The translations under genes and the position numbers were made by a program. A stretch of 41,904 nt of DNA from Opitutaceae bacterium (GTDB taxonomy: Bacteria; Verrucomicrobiota; Verrucomicrobiia; Opitutales; Opitutaceae): assembly GCA_018402455.1 (NCBI GenBank), contig JAGYIG010000030.1, forward strand, positions 1 to 41,904, given 5' to 3'. The notes under the pieces were generated by a model. That model had not been told where the DNA came from. It worked only from the letters and a program-made list of their open reading frames with translations, and did no database searches. Each line of letters starts with the position of its first letter. The stretch's first letter is position 1. Of this stretch, positions 33,324-41,900 are shown in pieces.

Positions 33324-34649
33324 ATGAAACCAAACCGAAGAGATTTCATCAAGACGACCATGCTAGCGGGTGCCAGCCTTCCCTTGTTTAATATTGGCCG
33401 GGCCCAGGGCTCCGCCCATCATGCGATCCGCCATGCCAGCATTGGTGCCGGGGGCCAGGCGGGGCGCGACATCGATAACCTGCTCGCCCAAGGCGTGCAT
33501 CTGGTGGCGGTGGCTGAAGTGGATGACGCCCAGCTCGCCAAGCTTCAGGAGGCGCATCCCGATCAACGATTCAAAGTCTACAAGGATTGGCGCCAATTAC
33601 TCGATAAAGAACATCGAAATCTAGACTCGATCAACGTGTCGGTGCCCGATCACATGCACGCCCCCGTCGGACTGACGGCGATGCGGTTGGGACTGCACAT
33701 CTACGGCCAGAAGCCATTGACGCACACGGTCCACGAAGCCCGCCTGATGACTCAGATGGCCAAGGAAACGGGCGTCGTCACCCAATTGGGTGTTCAGTTC
33801 ACCACCACCCAGCACGAACGCATGACTGTTCAAATGGTACAGGATGGCGTCGTCGGCAAAATCAGGGAAGCCTACGTCTTCAGCCACAAGACTTGGGGAG
33901 ACCCCGAGCCCCTGCCCGCCCGCAAGGACCCCATCCCCGCCGGCCTCGATTGGGACTTGTGGTGCGGGGTCGCCGCCGAACGCGGCTACATCCACAACTA
34001 CTACCACCCGAGACAGTGGCGCCGACGGCTCGACTTCGGCACCGGTACGCTCGGCGACATGGGATGTCATATCTACAGTCCAATGTATCGTGCCCTGGGC
34101 GTGGGTGCTCCCCTTTGGGTCAATTCGGTCGGCGGGCAGCCGAACCAGACGAACTGGGCGGTCAACGAAAAGGTTGTCTACCTTTTCCCCGGTTCTCAAT
34201 ACACAGCCGAAGACACCATCAAAGTCGAATGGACCGATGGTGAGAATCGGGTGCCACCGGAATACCTCGAGATGTTCGGCGAGAAAATGCCGGAACAAGG
34301 CTGTATTTTCGTCGGGACCGACGGGGTTCTACTGCAAGGTCACCAAACCTTGCCCGTGGCGTATCCGCGTGAGAACTACCAAGGTTATCGTTATCCCCGG
34401 TTGGCGCCACGAGACCACTACTCGGACTTCCTTAAGGCCGTGCAGGGCGAGCCGGTGACTCCGCTGGCCAACTTCATCGATTTCGGTGGCCCCCTGACCG
34501 AAGCCATCCTGTTGGGCGGCATCGCCACGCGGTTCCCCCATGAAACACTCCACTGGAATACCAAAGAACTGCAGTTCGAAAACAATTCGGGAGCCAATCA
34601 GTATCTACGCAAAGACTACCGGAAGGGCTGGGAAATCGCCGAAGCGTGA
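33324..34649 (+). CDS. Tat-exported Gfo/Idh/MocA family oxidoreductase (third)
   Basis: A 441-residue protein with Tat leader KPNRRDFIKTTMLAGASLPL. The cofactor-binding region begins HASIGAGGQAGRDID, without the full classical spacing; the active-site segment is GQKPLTHTVHEARL, as in the 28697-30097 paralogue. Conserved parts WDLWCGVAAERGY, GTGTLGDMGCHIYSP and PPEYLEMFG follow. It is a sugar oxidoreductase of unknown substrate, exported with cofactor. The next gene, the 972-residue glycoside hydrolase, starts 172 bases downstream on the same strand, so they probably act together. AGAGA precedes the ATG by six bases, a weak ribosome site. Confidence 0.9.
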   Translation: MKPNRRDFIKTTMLAGASLPLFNIGRAQGSAHHAIRHASIGAGGQAGRDIDNLLAQGVHLVAVAEVDDAQLAKLQEAHPDQRFKVYKDWRQLLDKEHRNLDSINVSVPDHMHAPVGLTAMRLGLHIYGQKPLTHTVHEARLMTQMAKETGVVTQLGVQFTTTQHERMTVQMVQDGVVGKIREAYVFSHKTWGDPEPLPARKDPIPAGLDWDLWCGVAAERGYIHNYYHPRQWRRRLDFGTGTLGDMGCHIYSPMYRALGVGAPLWVNSVGGQPNQTNWAVNEKVVYLFPGSQYTAEDTIKVEWTDGENRVPPEYLEMFGEKMPEQGCIFVGTDGVLLQGHQTLPVAYPRENYQGYRYPRLAPRDHYSDFLKAVQGEPVTPLANFIDFGGPLTEAILLGGIATRFPHETLHWNTKELQFENNSGANQYLRKDYRKGWEIAEA

Positions 34650-34707
34650 CGGGGGGAGGACGCCAGCGGAGTCCCCTCGCGATCAACCGTAACTTTACCA
34701 ACCGAGC

Positions 34708-34755
34708 GAACTTATGCGGAACCGGAAACCGCTCCCCGCACCCTGACTTAAGTTC
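34708..34755 (+). promoter_or_regulatory. Stem-loop in the oxidoreductase/glycoside hydrolase spacer
   Basis: GAACTTA (34708-34714) pairs with TAAGTTC (34749-34755), enclosing a smaller GCGG/CCGC stem (34716-34732). It lies 60-110 bases before the next gene. It might be a processing or attenuation signal; no T-run follows. Confidence 0.3.
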
Positions 34756-34821
34756 ACCTGAAAGACGACCCAATGCCCATACGAACGATCAATTGGAGAG
34801 GCCCGAGTCACCCAAAATACA

Positions 34822-37740
34822 ATGAAACTGTTCCCGCACCTTAAACTGGCCCTGCTGTCGATTTCCGCAGTTCTCCAGCCCAGCCCAGCCCTAGCCTCCG
34901 TTGCGCACGACGCCGATGTCCCCCAATTGGTTTTCGCCGCCCAAGAACTTCAGGAGGCCTTAAACGAAGCCGAGCGGCGAAATTTGCACGTTTCGATCCG
35001 CGTGGAACCGAATGCATCAACACCGGAAGCCTTTGAGATTCGCCTGCTCGGACCGGAACGCATCGAAATCGTCGGCACCGACTCAACCGGTGCGATGTAT
35101 GGAGGGCTCGAGCTGGCTGATTGGGTGGAACTTGGATTACCCCTCCGCAATCATGTTGGAACCCCTTTCGTCGAAAAACGGGGTATCAAATTCAATATCC
35201 CTTGGGACGCCCGCAGTCCTTCCTACGATGATACCGGTTTCTCGGCTCAGATGAACATCGCAACCATGTATGACTTCGAGTTCTGGTCCGCGTTCATCGA
35301 TGACTTGGCCCGCTACCGCTACAACGTGTTGAGTCTGTGGAGCACGGCGCCCTACGCCAACTTGGTGAAGTTGGATGACTATCCCGAAGCCGTTTTGGAG
35401 GACGTTTATCGTATGAAGGACGGACTCCTCCAGCCGCGTCAGCCCCGGGACCTTTTTAAGACTTTCGACACGGACAAAAATGGCGCGATCAATGAAGAGG
35501 ACGGAGTCATCGAACTGGTCATGAAGCTGTCGATGGATGAAAAGACGGCCCATTGGCAAAGGGTCTTTCAGCACGCGGCCGATCGCGGAATCGAAATCTA
35601 CCTCTTTAGCTGGAACGTCTTCACGCACGGGGCGACAGGCAAATATGGGATCACTCAGGATCAAACCAATCCCAAAACGATCGAATACATGCGGACGCTG
35701 GTCCGCGAGACCCTGTTAGCCTATCCCCAGATTGCCGGAATCGGAGTATGCTCTGGTGAGAATGACCGGGAGGAGTTGGATGATACCCCGCATTCGACCG
35801 AACACTACATTTTTAAGACCTACGGCCGGGCCATCATGGATGTGCAGGAGGAGCACCCCGATCGAAAGATCCGTTTTATCCATCGCCGACACGGTTCGGA
35901 TCCGGACCGGGTGCGCGAAGCCTTCAAAGACTACACGGGCGGTAAATTGGAAACGAGCGTGAAGTATGCGGTGGCGCACATCTATTCGTCCCGGCGCCCG
36001 CAAGAGTGGGAGAACCGCATTGAAGGAGAAGGTTGGAACCAAGACTTCAAAGTATGGCTCAATCTTCGCAATGACGACATATTCATGCACCGCTGGGGCA
36101 GCCCCGATTTCGTACGCGAGTTTATCAAGTGGATGCCGCACGAGGACTCTCCTGGATTCATGATGGGCTCCGACGGCTACGTCTGGGCCCGGGACTTCGC
36201 AGCTAAGAATCCGGGGCTCCATGGCCAAATGGAAATCGAAAAGCACTGGTATAAGTTCCGGCTATGGGGGCAGCTGGCCTATGACCACGCACGGGACGAT
36301 GACTATTGGCAGGCGGTCCTAGCGCAACGCTTCCCCACCGTGGACGCTCCTCTCCTGCACGATACTTGGGAAGCGGTATCCGAAATCATTCCGCAATTGA
36401 ATCGCGCGGTCTGGTCCGGCATCGACGCCGCTTTTGCGCCCGAAGGCTGCATGTCCTGGTTGAGTCCCGCGAGCGATGGTTTTCTGACCATCGACGACTA
36501 CTACTTTGATCGGTCACCGATGGCCTTGAGTCGCATCGAAAATGGACCCGACCCCCAATGCATTTCCGTCACCGAATGGGCCGCGGCGGTGGTAGCCGGG
36601 AAAACCCATACGCTGACAGGGCTGACTCCGCTGGAAGTGGCCGACAATTTGGACCGATTCGCCCAAGCCGCCGATGACGCCTTGCCCCAATTGCGAGCCC
36701 AGATGGGCGAAAACGTGGAGCTGCAGGAGACGCTGTGGGACATCGAAAGTATGGCCCACCTTGGAAGATACTACGCCGACAAACAACGCGGCGCGGCGAA
36801 ACTGGCTTTATTCCGCGCCAGCAACGGCGAGGATCGACCCGTGCACTTCGAATCGGTAGCCCATCTCGAGGCCGCCGTGGAGCATTGGAAGGCCTACGCC
36901 GACGTGCTCGAGCCGCGATATATTCCAACCTTGATGGCTCGAACCTACCAAATGGATTGGATGAAAACCCTCCGCTATGTGGAGGACGAGCTGGAGACGG
37001 TTCGCCGGGAGGGTGACGCCCCGGCGGTGGTGTTCGAAGATCTGAAGGACGGCAAAAAACTAACCATCGGATCGGACCTTCGCGTAAAGGTAAACGCCAC
37101 CGATCGAGACGGTATCGCCACGGTAAAACTCTATCTCAACGGGCTGCTACTCGATGCTGAACCAACCGAGGATTCATACGTCTGGAGCGCCGCCAGTGAC
37201 GAGCTGTTGGGAAATCTTCCCGAAGGATTTTATCAGATCGAGGCGGTAGCCATCGACCAACACGGGGTTTCGGGGCGCACTTCCGCAACGATCAAAGTCG
37301 GTTCTCCAAAAGCAAAAAGCGCGAATAATTGGGCCGACAATCTGCACCAAGTGCTGCTTTCGGACGGAGAGATATGGAAGGTCGATGTCAGCCATGAAAT
37401 CGTCATTCCCCTACGACGCCTCGAGTGCACCCTTACTTTCGGCGCCGATGGAAAAATCATCCTCCAGGACGATTTGACCAAGGTGATAACCTTTCGGGCG
37501 AACGCTAAAACCAAGCTCGGCCGCCATCATGCGATCTTCGAGCGAGGCAAGCTCGCGACTTACACGCAGTGGCCCGGTGACGAGGGGATATTTGAAATCT
37601 GGCAATCCTATAGAAACCGGGAAATTGAGCACCAAGGCCCCTTTAAGTTGGGTATCACCCAAGACAAAAGAGTCGCCTGCTTTACCGAGGAGAACGGAAA
37701 AGTGGAGATCGTCTGGTTCTATAACCCGGTAAAATGGTGA
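34822..37740 (+). CDS. Large secreted putative glycoside hydrolase, paralogue B (unassigned family)
   Basis: A 972-residue protein with signal peptide MKLFPHLKLALLSISAVLQP. It is collinear with paralogue A over its whole length: N-domain (about 32-112, LVFAAQELQEALNEAERR, GAMYGGLELAD), TIM barrel from EKRGIKFNIPWDARSPSYDD (about 118-137), conserved GIGVCSGEN (about 307-314), SSRRPQEWE, LRNDDIFMHRWGSPDFVREF and GSDGYVWARD, Ig-like domain (about 740-830) and a C-terminal three-repeat domain (about 848-972). Unlike A it carries an insertion with a perfect EF-hand-type calcium loop, DTDKNGAINEED (residues 216-227). It is likely an exo- or endo-acting hydrolase on a sulfated or acidic glycan. It lies between the third oxidoreductase gene and the nucleoside-hydrolase-like gene, 64 bases ahead of the latter. 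Confidence 0.75.
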   Translation: MKLFPHLKLALLSISAVLQPSPALASVAHDADVPQLVFAAQELQEALNEAERRNLHVSIRVEPNASTPEAFEIRLLGPERIEIVGTDSTGAMYGGLELADWVELGLPLRNHVGTPFVEKRGIKFNIPWDARSPSYDDTGFSAQMNIATMYDFEFWSAFIDDLARYRYNVLSLWSTAPYANLVKLDDYPEAVLEDVYRMKDGLLQPRQPRDLFKTFDTDKNGAINEEDGVIELVMKLSMDEKTAHWQRVFQHAADRGIEIYLFSWNVFTHGATGKYGITQDQTNPKTIEYMRTLVRETLLAYPQIAGIGVCSGENDREELDDTPHSTEHYIFKTYGRAIMDVQEEHPDRKIRFIHRRHGSDPDRVREAFKDYTGGKLETSVKYAVAHIYSSRRPQEWENRIEGEGWNQDFKVWLNLRNDDIFMHRWGSPDFVREFIKWMPHEDSPGFMMGSDGYVWARDFAAKNPGLHGQMEIEKHWYKFRLWGQLAYDHARDDDYWQAVLAQRFPTVDAPLLHDTWEAVSEIIPQLNRAVWSGIDAAFAPEGCMSWLSPASDGFLTIDDYYFDRSPMALSRIENGPDPQCISVTEWAAAVVAGKTHTLTGLTPLEVADNLDRFAQAADDALPQLRAQMGENVELQETLWDIESMAHLGRYYADKQRGAAKLALFRASNGEDRPVHFESVAHLEAAVEHWKAYADVLEPRYIPTLMARTYQMDWMKTLRYVEDELETVRREGDAPAVVFEDLKDGKKLTIGSDLRVKVNATDRDGIATVKLYLNGLLLDAEPTEDSYVWSAASDELLGNLPEGFYQIEAVAIDQHGVSGRTSATIKVGSPKAKSANNWADNLHQVLLSDGEIWKVDVSHEIVIPLRRLECTLTFGADGKIILQDDLTKVITFRANAKTKLGRHHAIFERGKLATYTQWPGDEGIFEIWQSYRNREIEHQGPFKLGITQDKRVACFTEENGKVEIVWFYNPVKW

Positions 37741-37804
37741 TTCAGAGAACCGGAGCCATTTTCCCGCTGAGTGCTGCTCATCTCAAACCACTTTCCTGTC
37801 AGCT

Positions 37805-38851
37805 ATGAGAATCTGCCCGCTTGTTTTTCTGCTCCTAGCCAAGCCCCTCGTTGCTCAGTTCGACTACGTATCGAAATCGGACCGGGACAACCTCACTCCC
37901 TATCAAACGATTCCGATCGTGCGCCCGCACGATCGTATCGGGTGGAGCGCGGACGGAAACAACAACGATCCGGATGACTGGAATGCTTCGCCCATCGCTC
38001 TCGCTTTTTTTGCCGCCTATGCCGACCGTCACGATCACTTTGATTTAGCGGATCAATTCGTGCACTTCTCCAACAACAACCGCTTGGATCAATTCGACCC
38101 GTTTAAGATCGAACAAAACAATCTCAATGTGCTCACCGCTGCGGAAGGTTTCGGCTACGACCTAAGCAAGTTCTTCGATCTGTGGCGCACCGACGCGGAG
38201 ACTGAAGCCCCACCTGGATACGCCCCTCGGGGAGTTTATCCGGAATATGATGCTGCCTTGGCGAATGCCGTTGATCACATCTTGGCAAGTAGCGACGAGA
38301 GCCGGTTTTTTTGGATCCAAGCGGGGCCGTTTGAGTTTGCCTATCGTTGCTTGCAGGAAGCGGTGTATGCCCACGGGGCCACCGCCGAAAATCTGCGAAA
38401 TACAATTCTCGTTTCTCATTCCAGCGTGAATGAGGATCCCGCAAAATGGATCGAAGCCCGCGATCGGATCACTCTTGCCCCCCGCCCTGCGGCGGGGGCC
38501 GAAAGATGCGTGAACGATTTTGTTGAGCAAACCGGAGCCAAGGTGGGGTTTCTTTTCACCGGTAATCAGGGAACCGTTCGATTTGGCGGAAAGGACCACG
38601 ACCTTTGGCCCTTGGTGGATTGGATGCCGGAATCCGACTGCAAAATCTATCGCTGGATGCACCAACGTTTTTTATTCACGGCGGAGTTTTTTCAGAATGC
38701 CCGGCCCAACGACAAAGGCCGAGATGGTCTGGACGGATCCGATGCCGGAATGGCCTTCACGCTGATGACGCAAAACTACAACGGGAACTACCAACTGTGG
38801 TCCGATTTGGTTAAAGACTTCTGCCCAGAGGGCTCCTCATTCAAAAACTGA
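37805..38851 (+). CDS. Secreted protein resembling nucleoside hydrolase-like (DUF1593-type) domains
   Basis: A 348-residue protein with signal peptide MRICPLVFLLLAKPLVAQ. The segment DGNNNDPDDWNASPIALAFF (about 57-76) looks like the aspartate-rich calcium site of nucleoside hydrolase-fold proteins, and VSHSSVNEDP and WIQAGPFEF fit later loops of that fold. The DUF1593 group of this fold occurs in polysaccharide clusters. This assignment rests on a few short motifs. The gene begins 64 bases after the paralogue B stop on the same strand, so it likely belongs to the same transcript. What it cleaves is unknown. No Shine-Dalgarno sequence precedes the ATG. Confidence 0.65.
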   Translation: MRICPLVFLLLAKPLVAQFDYVSKSDRDNLTPYQTIPIVRPHDRIGWSADGNNNDPDDWNASPIALAFFAAYADRHDHFDLADQFVHFSNNNRLDQFDPFKIEQNNLNVLTAAEGFGYDLSKFFDLWRTDAETEAPPGYAPRGVYPEYDAALANAVDHILASSDESRFFWIQAGPFEFAYRCLQEAVYAHGATAENLRNTILVSHSSVNEDPAKWIEARDRITLAPRPAAGAERCVNDFVEQTGAKVGFLFTGNQGTVRFGGKDHDLWPLVDWMPESDCKIYRWMHQRFLFTAEFFQNARPNDKGRDGLDGSDAGMAFTLMTQNYNGNYQLWSDLVKDFCPEGSSFKN

Positions 38852-39037
38852 TAGCTATCTCCACCACCGCACCGCCCAAGGAAAATTTACTCCCGCCCCC
38901 GCCCTCCCGCGCCATCGATTGCTAATCTGGCCTCATGTGTTCAACCAGTGTCACCCCCCGCCCGATTGATCAGTCTCATCCTAAGAACCCCTCTGAACCG
39001 GAGTAAAATCGACAGCACTTCCCTTCCCCTATTCACC

Positions 39038-40759
39038 ATGCCACGTCTCTCGAAACTTCTCACTGGACTCGCCCTGATCGCGGTCATCGCTGCCGCGCAG
39101 TATTCCGCCCAACCCAACGTCATTCTGATCATAACGGACGACCAAGGTTACGGAGACTTCGGCATCATGGGCAATGCCGTCCTCAGCACGCCCCATCTCG
39201 ACCAATTGGCCCGGGAGAGTGCTACCATGACCGAGTTTTACGTCAGCCCAGTGTGCTCTCCCACGCGGGCGAGTCTGATGACGGGGCGCTACAACTACCG
39301 CACGCGCGTCGTCGACACTTGGAAGGGACGCTCGATGATGGAACCAGCAGAATATACCATTGCGGAGGCCCTAAGGGATGTCGGCTACACTACAGGAATT
39401 TTTGGCAAATGGCACCTTGGCGACAACTATCCCCTCCGGCCCAGTGAGCAGGGATTCGACGAATCCTATATTCATAGAGGTGGGGGTCTGGCCCAACCTT
39501 CCGAGCCCATCGAAAACCAGCGTCGCTACACGAACCCCATCCTCTTTCACAACAATCAGAAAATTGAGACTCGTGGCTACTGCACGGACCTCTACTTCGA
39601 AGCGGCGGCCGACTTCATCGATGACTCTCTCGAGCGGGAGAAACCTTTCTTCGCCTACATCGCCACCAACGCACCCCACAGTCCGTATCACGACGTCCCC
39701 GAGGCGCTCTACCAGAAATACCTCACCAAGGACCTCGAGAGCATCATGATGGATGATAAAACCTCCCGGGATGATATCGCCCGCATTTTCGCCATGATCG
39801 AAAACGTGGATGAAAACATCGGCCGACTCATTGACCTATTGGAACGCCGGGATATCGCCCGGAATACCATCGTCATATTCCTCAACGACAATGGGCCCAA
39901 CAGCCGCCGTTTCGCTGGACCCTTACGGGGTATGAAAGGAGAAGTCCACGCGGGCGGGGTGCGTTCTCCATTATGGGTCCGTTGGCCGGCTCAAATCGAA
40001 GCGGGAACCGCCAGTGATCGCGTGAGCGCCCACTACGATGTCATGCCCACTATCCTGGAAGCTACCGGCGCCACCGTTCCGGATTCGGTCGCCTTGGACG
40101 GCCTCAGTCTACTCCCTCTCCTCCAAGGTAGATCCGTCCAATGGCCGGATCGGGATATCTACCTCCAATCCCATCGAGGTGACCAGCCCGTCCCTTATCA
40201 TCACATGCTGGTGCGGAATCAAAAGTGGAAACTCGTCCGACCCAGCGGATTTCATAACGAATTCCCTCCCGACAACGTTCCTTTCGAACTCTACGACATA
40301 GCGAACGATCCGGGCGAAACCACTAACCTCGTGAAAGAACGCGACGACATTTTCTCGGCGATGATCAAGCGCTACCGCGACTGGTTCGACGACGTCTCGT
40401 CCACGCGGCCCGACAACTACACCCCTCCCCGCATGCGGATCGGCGATGAAAAGAGTAGCGAACTCACGCTCTCGTGGCAAAACCGCCGCGACATTGCCAG
40501 GGGCTACGAGTGGCACGTACAAATCGATCGCGCCGGCGACTATGGCATCGAATTGCAATGGGCCAATCCCAGTGAAGCCAAGGTGGTTCGACTCACGCTC
40601 GGCGAACAACACTTCACCGTCGACATTGGGAAAGGCGACATGTCCCACTCACTCGATCAACTTGAGCTACCAACCGGGCCACTCAATCTGCAGGTATCGG
40701 TCACGCCCGATCAGAAACGCAGCGATCCCCCTTATTTCGTAATCCTCACCAAACGGTAA
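39038..40759 (+). CDS. Secreted formylglycine sulfatase (family S1) with C-terminal beta-rich domain
   Basis: A 573-residue sulfatase from ATG 39038, which gives a signal peptide (MPRLSKLLTGLALIAVIAAA); the open frame begins at 38948 but the extra 30 residues would spoil it. Metal aspartates lie in IITDDQGYGDFG; the formylglycine site is SPVCSPTRASLMTG (C73); GKWHLGDNYPL and IFLNDNGPNSRR follow. After the sulfatase domain a further ~95 residues (about 478-573, YEWHVQIDRAGDYGIELQW, then LTLGEQHFTVDIG) form a beta-sandwich-like extension, perhaps a carbohydrate-binding domain. It is the last gene of the plus-strand run from 31283, and a hairpin with a T-rich tail follows at 40819. Confidence 0.93.
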   Translation: MPRLSKLLTGLALIAVIAAAQYSAQPNVILIITDDQGYGDFGIMGNAVLSTPHLDQLARESATMTEFYVSPVCSPTRASLMTGRYNYRTRVVDTWKGRSMMEPAEYTIAEALRDVGYTTGIFGKWHLGDNYPLRPSEQGFDESYIHRGGGLAQPSEPIENQRRYTNPILFHNNQKIETRGYCTDLYFEAAADFIDDSLEREKPFFAYIATNAPHSPYHDVPEALYQKYLTKDLESIMMDDKTSRDDIARIFAMIENVDENIGRLIDLLERRDIARNTIVIFLNDNGPNSRRFAGPLRGMKGEVHAGGVRSPLWVRWPAQIEAGTASDRVSAHYDVMPTILEATGATVPDSVALDGLSLLPLLQGRSVQWPDRDIYLQSHRGDQPVPYHHMLVRNQKWKLVRPSGFHNEFPPDNVPFELYDIANDPGETTNLVKERDDIFSAMIKRYRDWFDDVSSTRPDNYTPPRMRIGDEKSSELTLSWQNRRDIARGYEWHVQIDRAGDYGIELQWANPSEAKVVRLTLGEQHFTVDIGKGDMSHSLDQLELPTGPLNLQVSVTPDQKRSDPPYFVILTKR

Positions 40760-40818
40760 CTCCGCTCATCACGTGATTCATCGGTCTGAGGTCCTGGCCA
40801 GTGTTCAAGTCCGCTCCA

Positions 40819-40857
40819 CCTCGCCGCGTCCGCGAGGGAGGCAGAGGTTTTGATTTG
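40819..40857 (+). terminator. Candidate terminator after the last sulfatase gene
   Basis: CCTCGC (40819-40824) pairs with GCGAGG (40832-40837), extendable by CTC/GAG across a 2-base bulge. A T-rich tail (GGTTTTGATTTG) follows about ten bases later. A second stem CGGCCCGG/CCGGGCTG (40871-40878 with 40892-40899) lies across the end of the convergent gene. Confidence 0.4.
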
Positions 40858-40884
40858 TCGGCCAATGATTCGGCCCGGCCACAA

Positions 40885-41718
40885 CTAGGGACCGGGCTGA
40901 GGCGACTCCCACTGACTGACCATGCGCAATCCAGGCGCAATGGTCGTGGCTAGGTTTTCATTATTCCCGGAGAAAAGATGGAATTGAGGGGTTACTTGAC
41001 CCAAAAAACCAGGTGGAACCCGAAGGTTCACCTTTAAGCGCCGGAAGGCATCCGCGGGCAAGCGTCCCACCCGCCGAACCTGACCAATTGAAGTCAGTCG
41101 CAACTCTTCGAGGTTATTCGGATGAGGGCGGTAGTAGCGAACGATCACCACACAATAAGCGTCTTCGATTTCACGCGGCGAACGGAGCTCCATGGACAAT
41201 TGAATCGAATCGCTCAGCGCGTTTGATTCGTAGTCCCCTTCCTGAAACGCATCACGAACGCCTTCTTCAAACTCTTCATATTCGTCGTTGAGTTCAGCAA
41301 TCCGGTTAAGAGCGGCATCCGACAAAGTGGGACTGGATCTGACGATATTCGAAATCGCGGCATCTGTTTCGATTTGGTAGCGTTGCGCTTCTGACATCGC
41401 TCGGGCTTCGAGCTCATTTTTTCGAGCATAAGCAAGGGAAATATCGAAAGATCGCACCTCCACGATCTCCCGCGCGGTTGCCTTGATCGGTCGAAGGCGA
41501 AAATCAGAGGAGTAGCCGAAACGCTGGATACCCTTCTCCGTTTCCGCCTGCAGACCCCATCTACCCGCCGATACGATGGGGGCTTCTCCCCACTTCGTGT
41601 TTGCTCGAACATCAATTGCGTCGAACACGTAGGCTTTTTCGGTTGGATGCTCCGCTGCTGTAGCCACCAGCAATACCAAGCCACTCATCAACAGTGCTCC
41701 AAGCCCGCGTGGCTTCAT
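40885..41718 (-). CDS. Hypothetical secreted protein with a central helical region
   Basis: A 277-residue protein I do not recognise. It has a signal peptide (KPRGLGALLMSGLVLLVATAA). The mature part opens with a beta-rich region (YVFDAIDVRANTKWGEAPI), then a charged, probably coiled-coil region (about 95-165, ARKNELEARAMSEAQRYQIE and ELNDEYEEFEEGVRDAFQ), then a second beta-rich region (AYCVVIVRYYRPHPNNLEEL and VPPGFLGQVTPQFHLFSG). Length and composition suggest a periplasmic or outer-membrane-associated protein. It stands alone, convergent with the last sulfatase and next to the right IS-type end, so it may be an island passenger or the first flanking gene. Confidence 0.7.
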   Translation of the reverse strand: MKPRGLGALLMSGLVLLVATAAEHPTEKAYVFDAIDVRANTKWGEAPIVSAGRWGLQAETEKGIQRFGYSSDFRLRPIKATAREIVEVRSFDISLAYARKNELEARAMSEAQRYQIETDAAISNIVRSSPTLSDAALNRIAELNDEYEEFEEGVRDAFQEGDYESNALSDSIQLSMELRSPREIEDAYCVVIVRYYRPHPNNLEELRLTSIGQVRRVGRLPADAFRRLKVNLRVPPGFLGQVTPQFHLFSGNNENLATTIAPGLRMVSQWESPQPGP

Positions 41719-41837
41719 GCTGAGATTCCGTTTACCATCGTGAAACTATTATGCGCGGGAGCTCGTGCTTTTACCAACTATATCGACCAAATTTCATATC
41801 ATTTTCGATCAGCGTAGCACCGGTGGCCAAACGCATT

Positions 41838-41851
41838 AAAACCGTGGTTTT
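41838..41851. repeat. 14-base palindrome near the right boundary
   Basis: AAAACC-GT-GGTTTT lies 24 bases inside the right IS-type end. Its role is unknown and a chance occurrence cannot be excluded. Confidence 0.25.
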
Positions 41852-41874
41852 GAGAAAGGCTCGGCGGGGAACTA

Positions 41875-41900
41875 TGAGGTGGTCCCCGAAAGTTGGACAG
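41875..41900 (+). mobile_element. IS3-type terminal inverted repeat; element body lies to the right
   Basis: The plus strand reads TGAGGTGGTCCCCG then AAAGTTGGACAG, an IS3-style end that continues past the window. It is the inverted counterpart of the left-edge sequence (positions 15-40), with 21 of 26 positions identical, as expected for the imperfect left and right ends of one type of element. No transposase can be seen. Confidence 0.65.

Noticed and set aside
38948..39037. Extended N-terminus of the last sulfatase
   Set aside because: The start at 39038 yields a normal signal peptide directly before the sulfatase domain.
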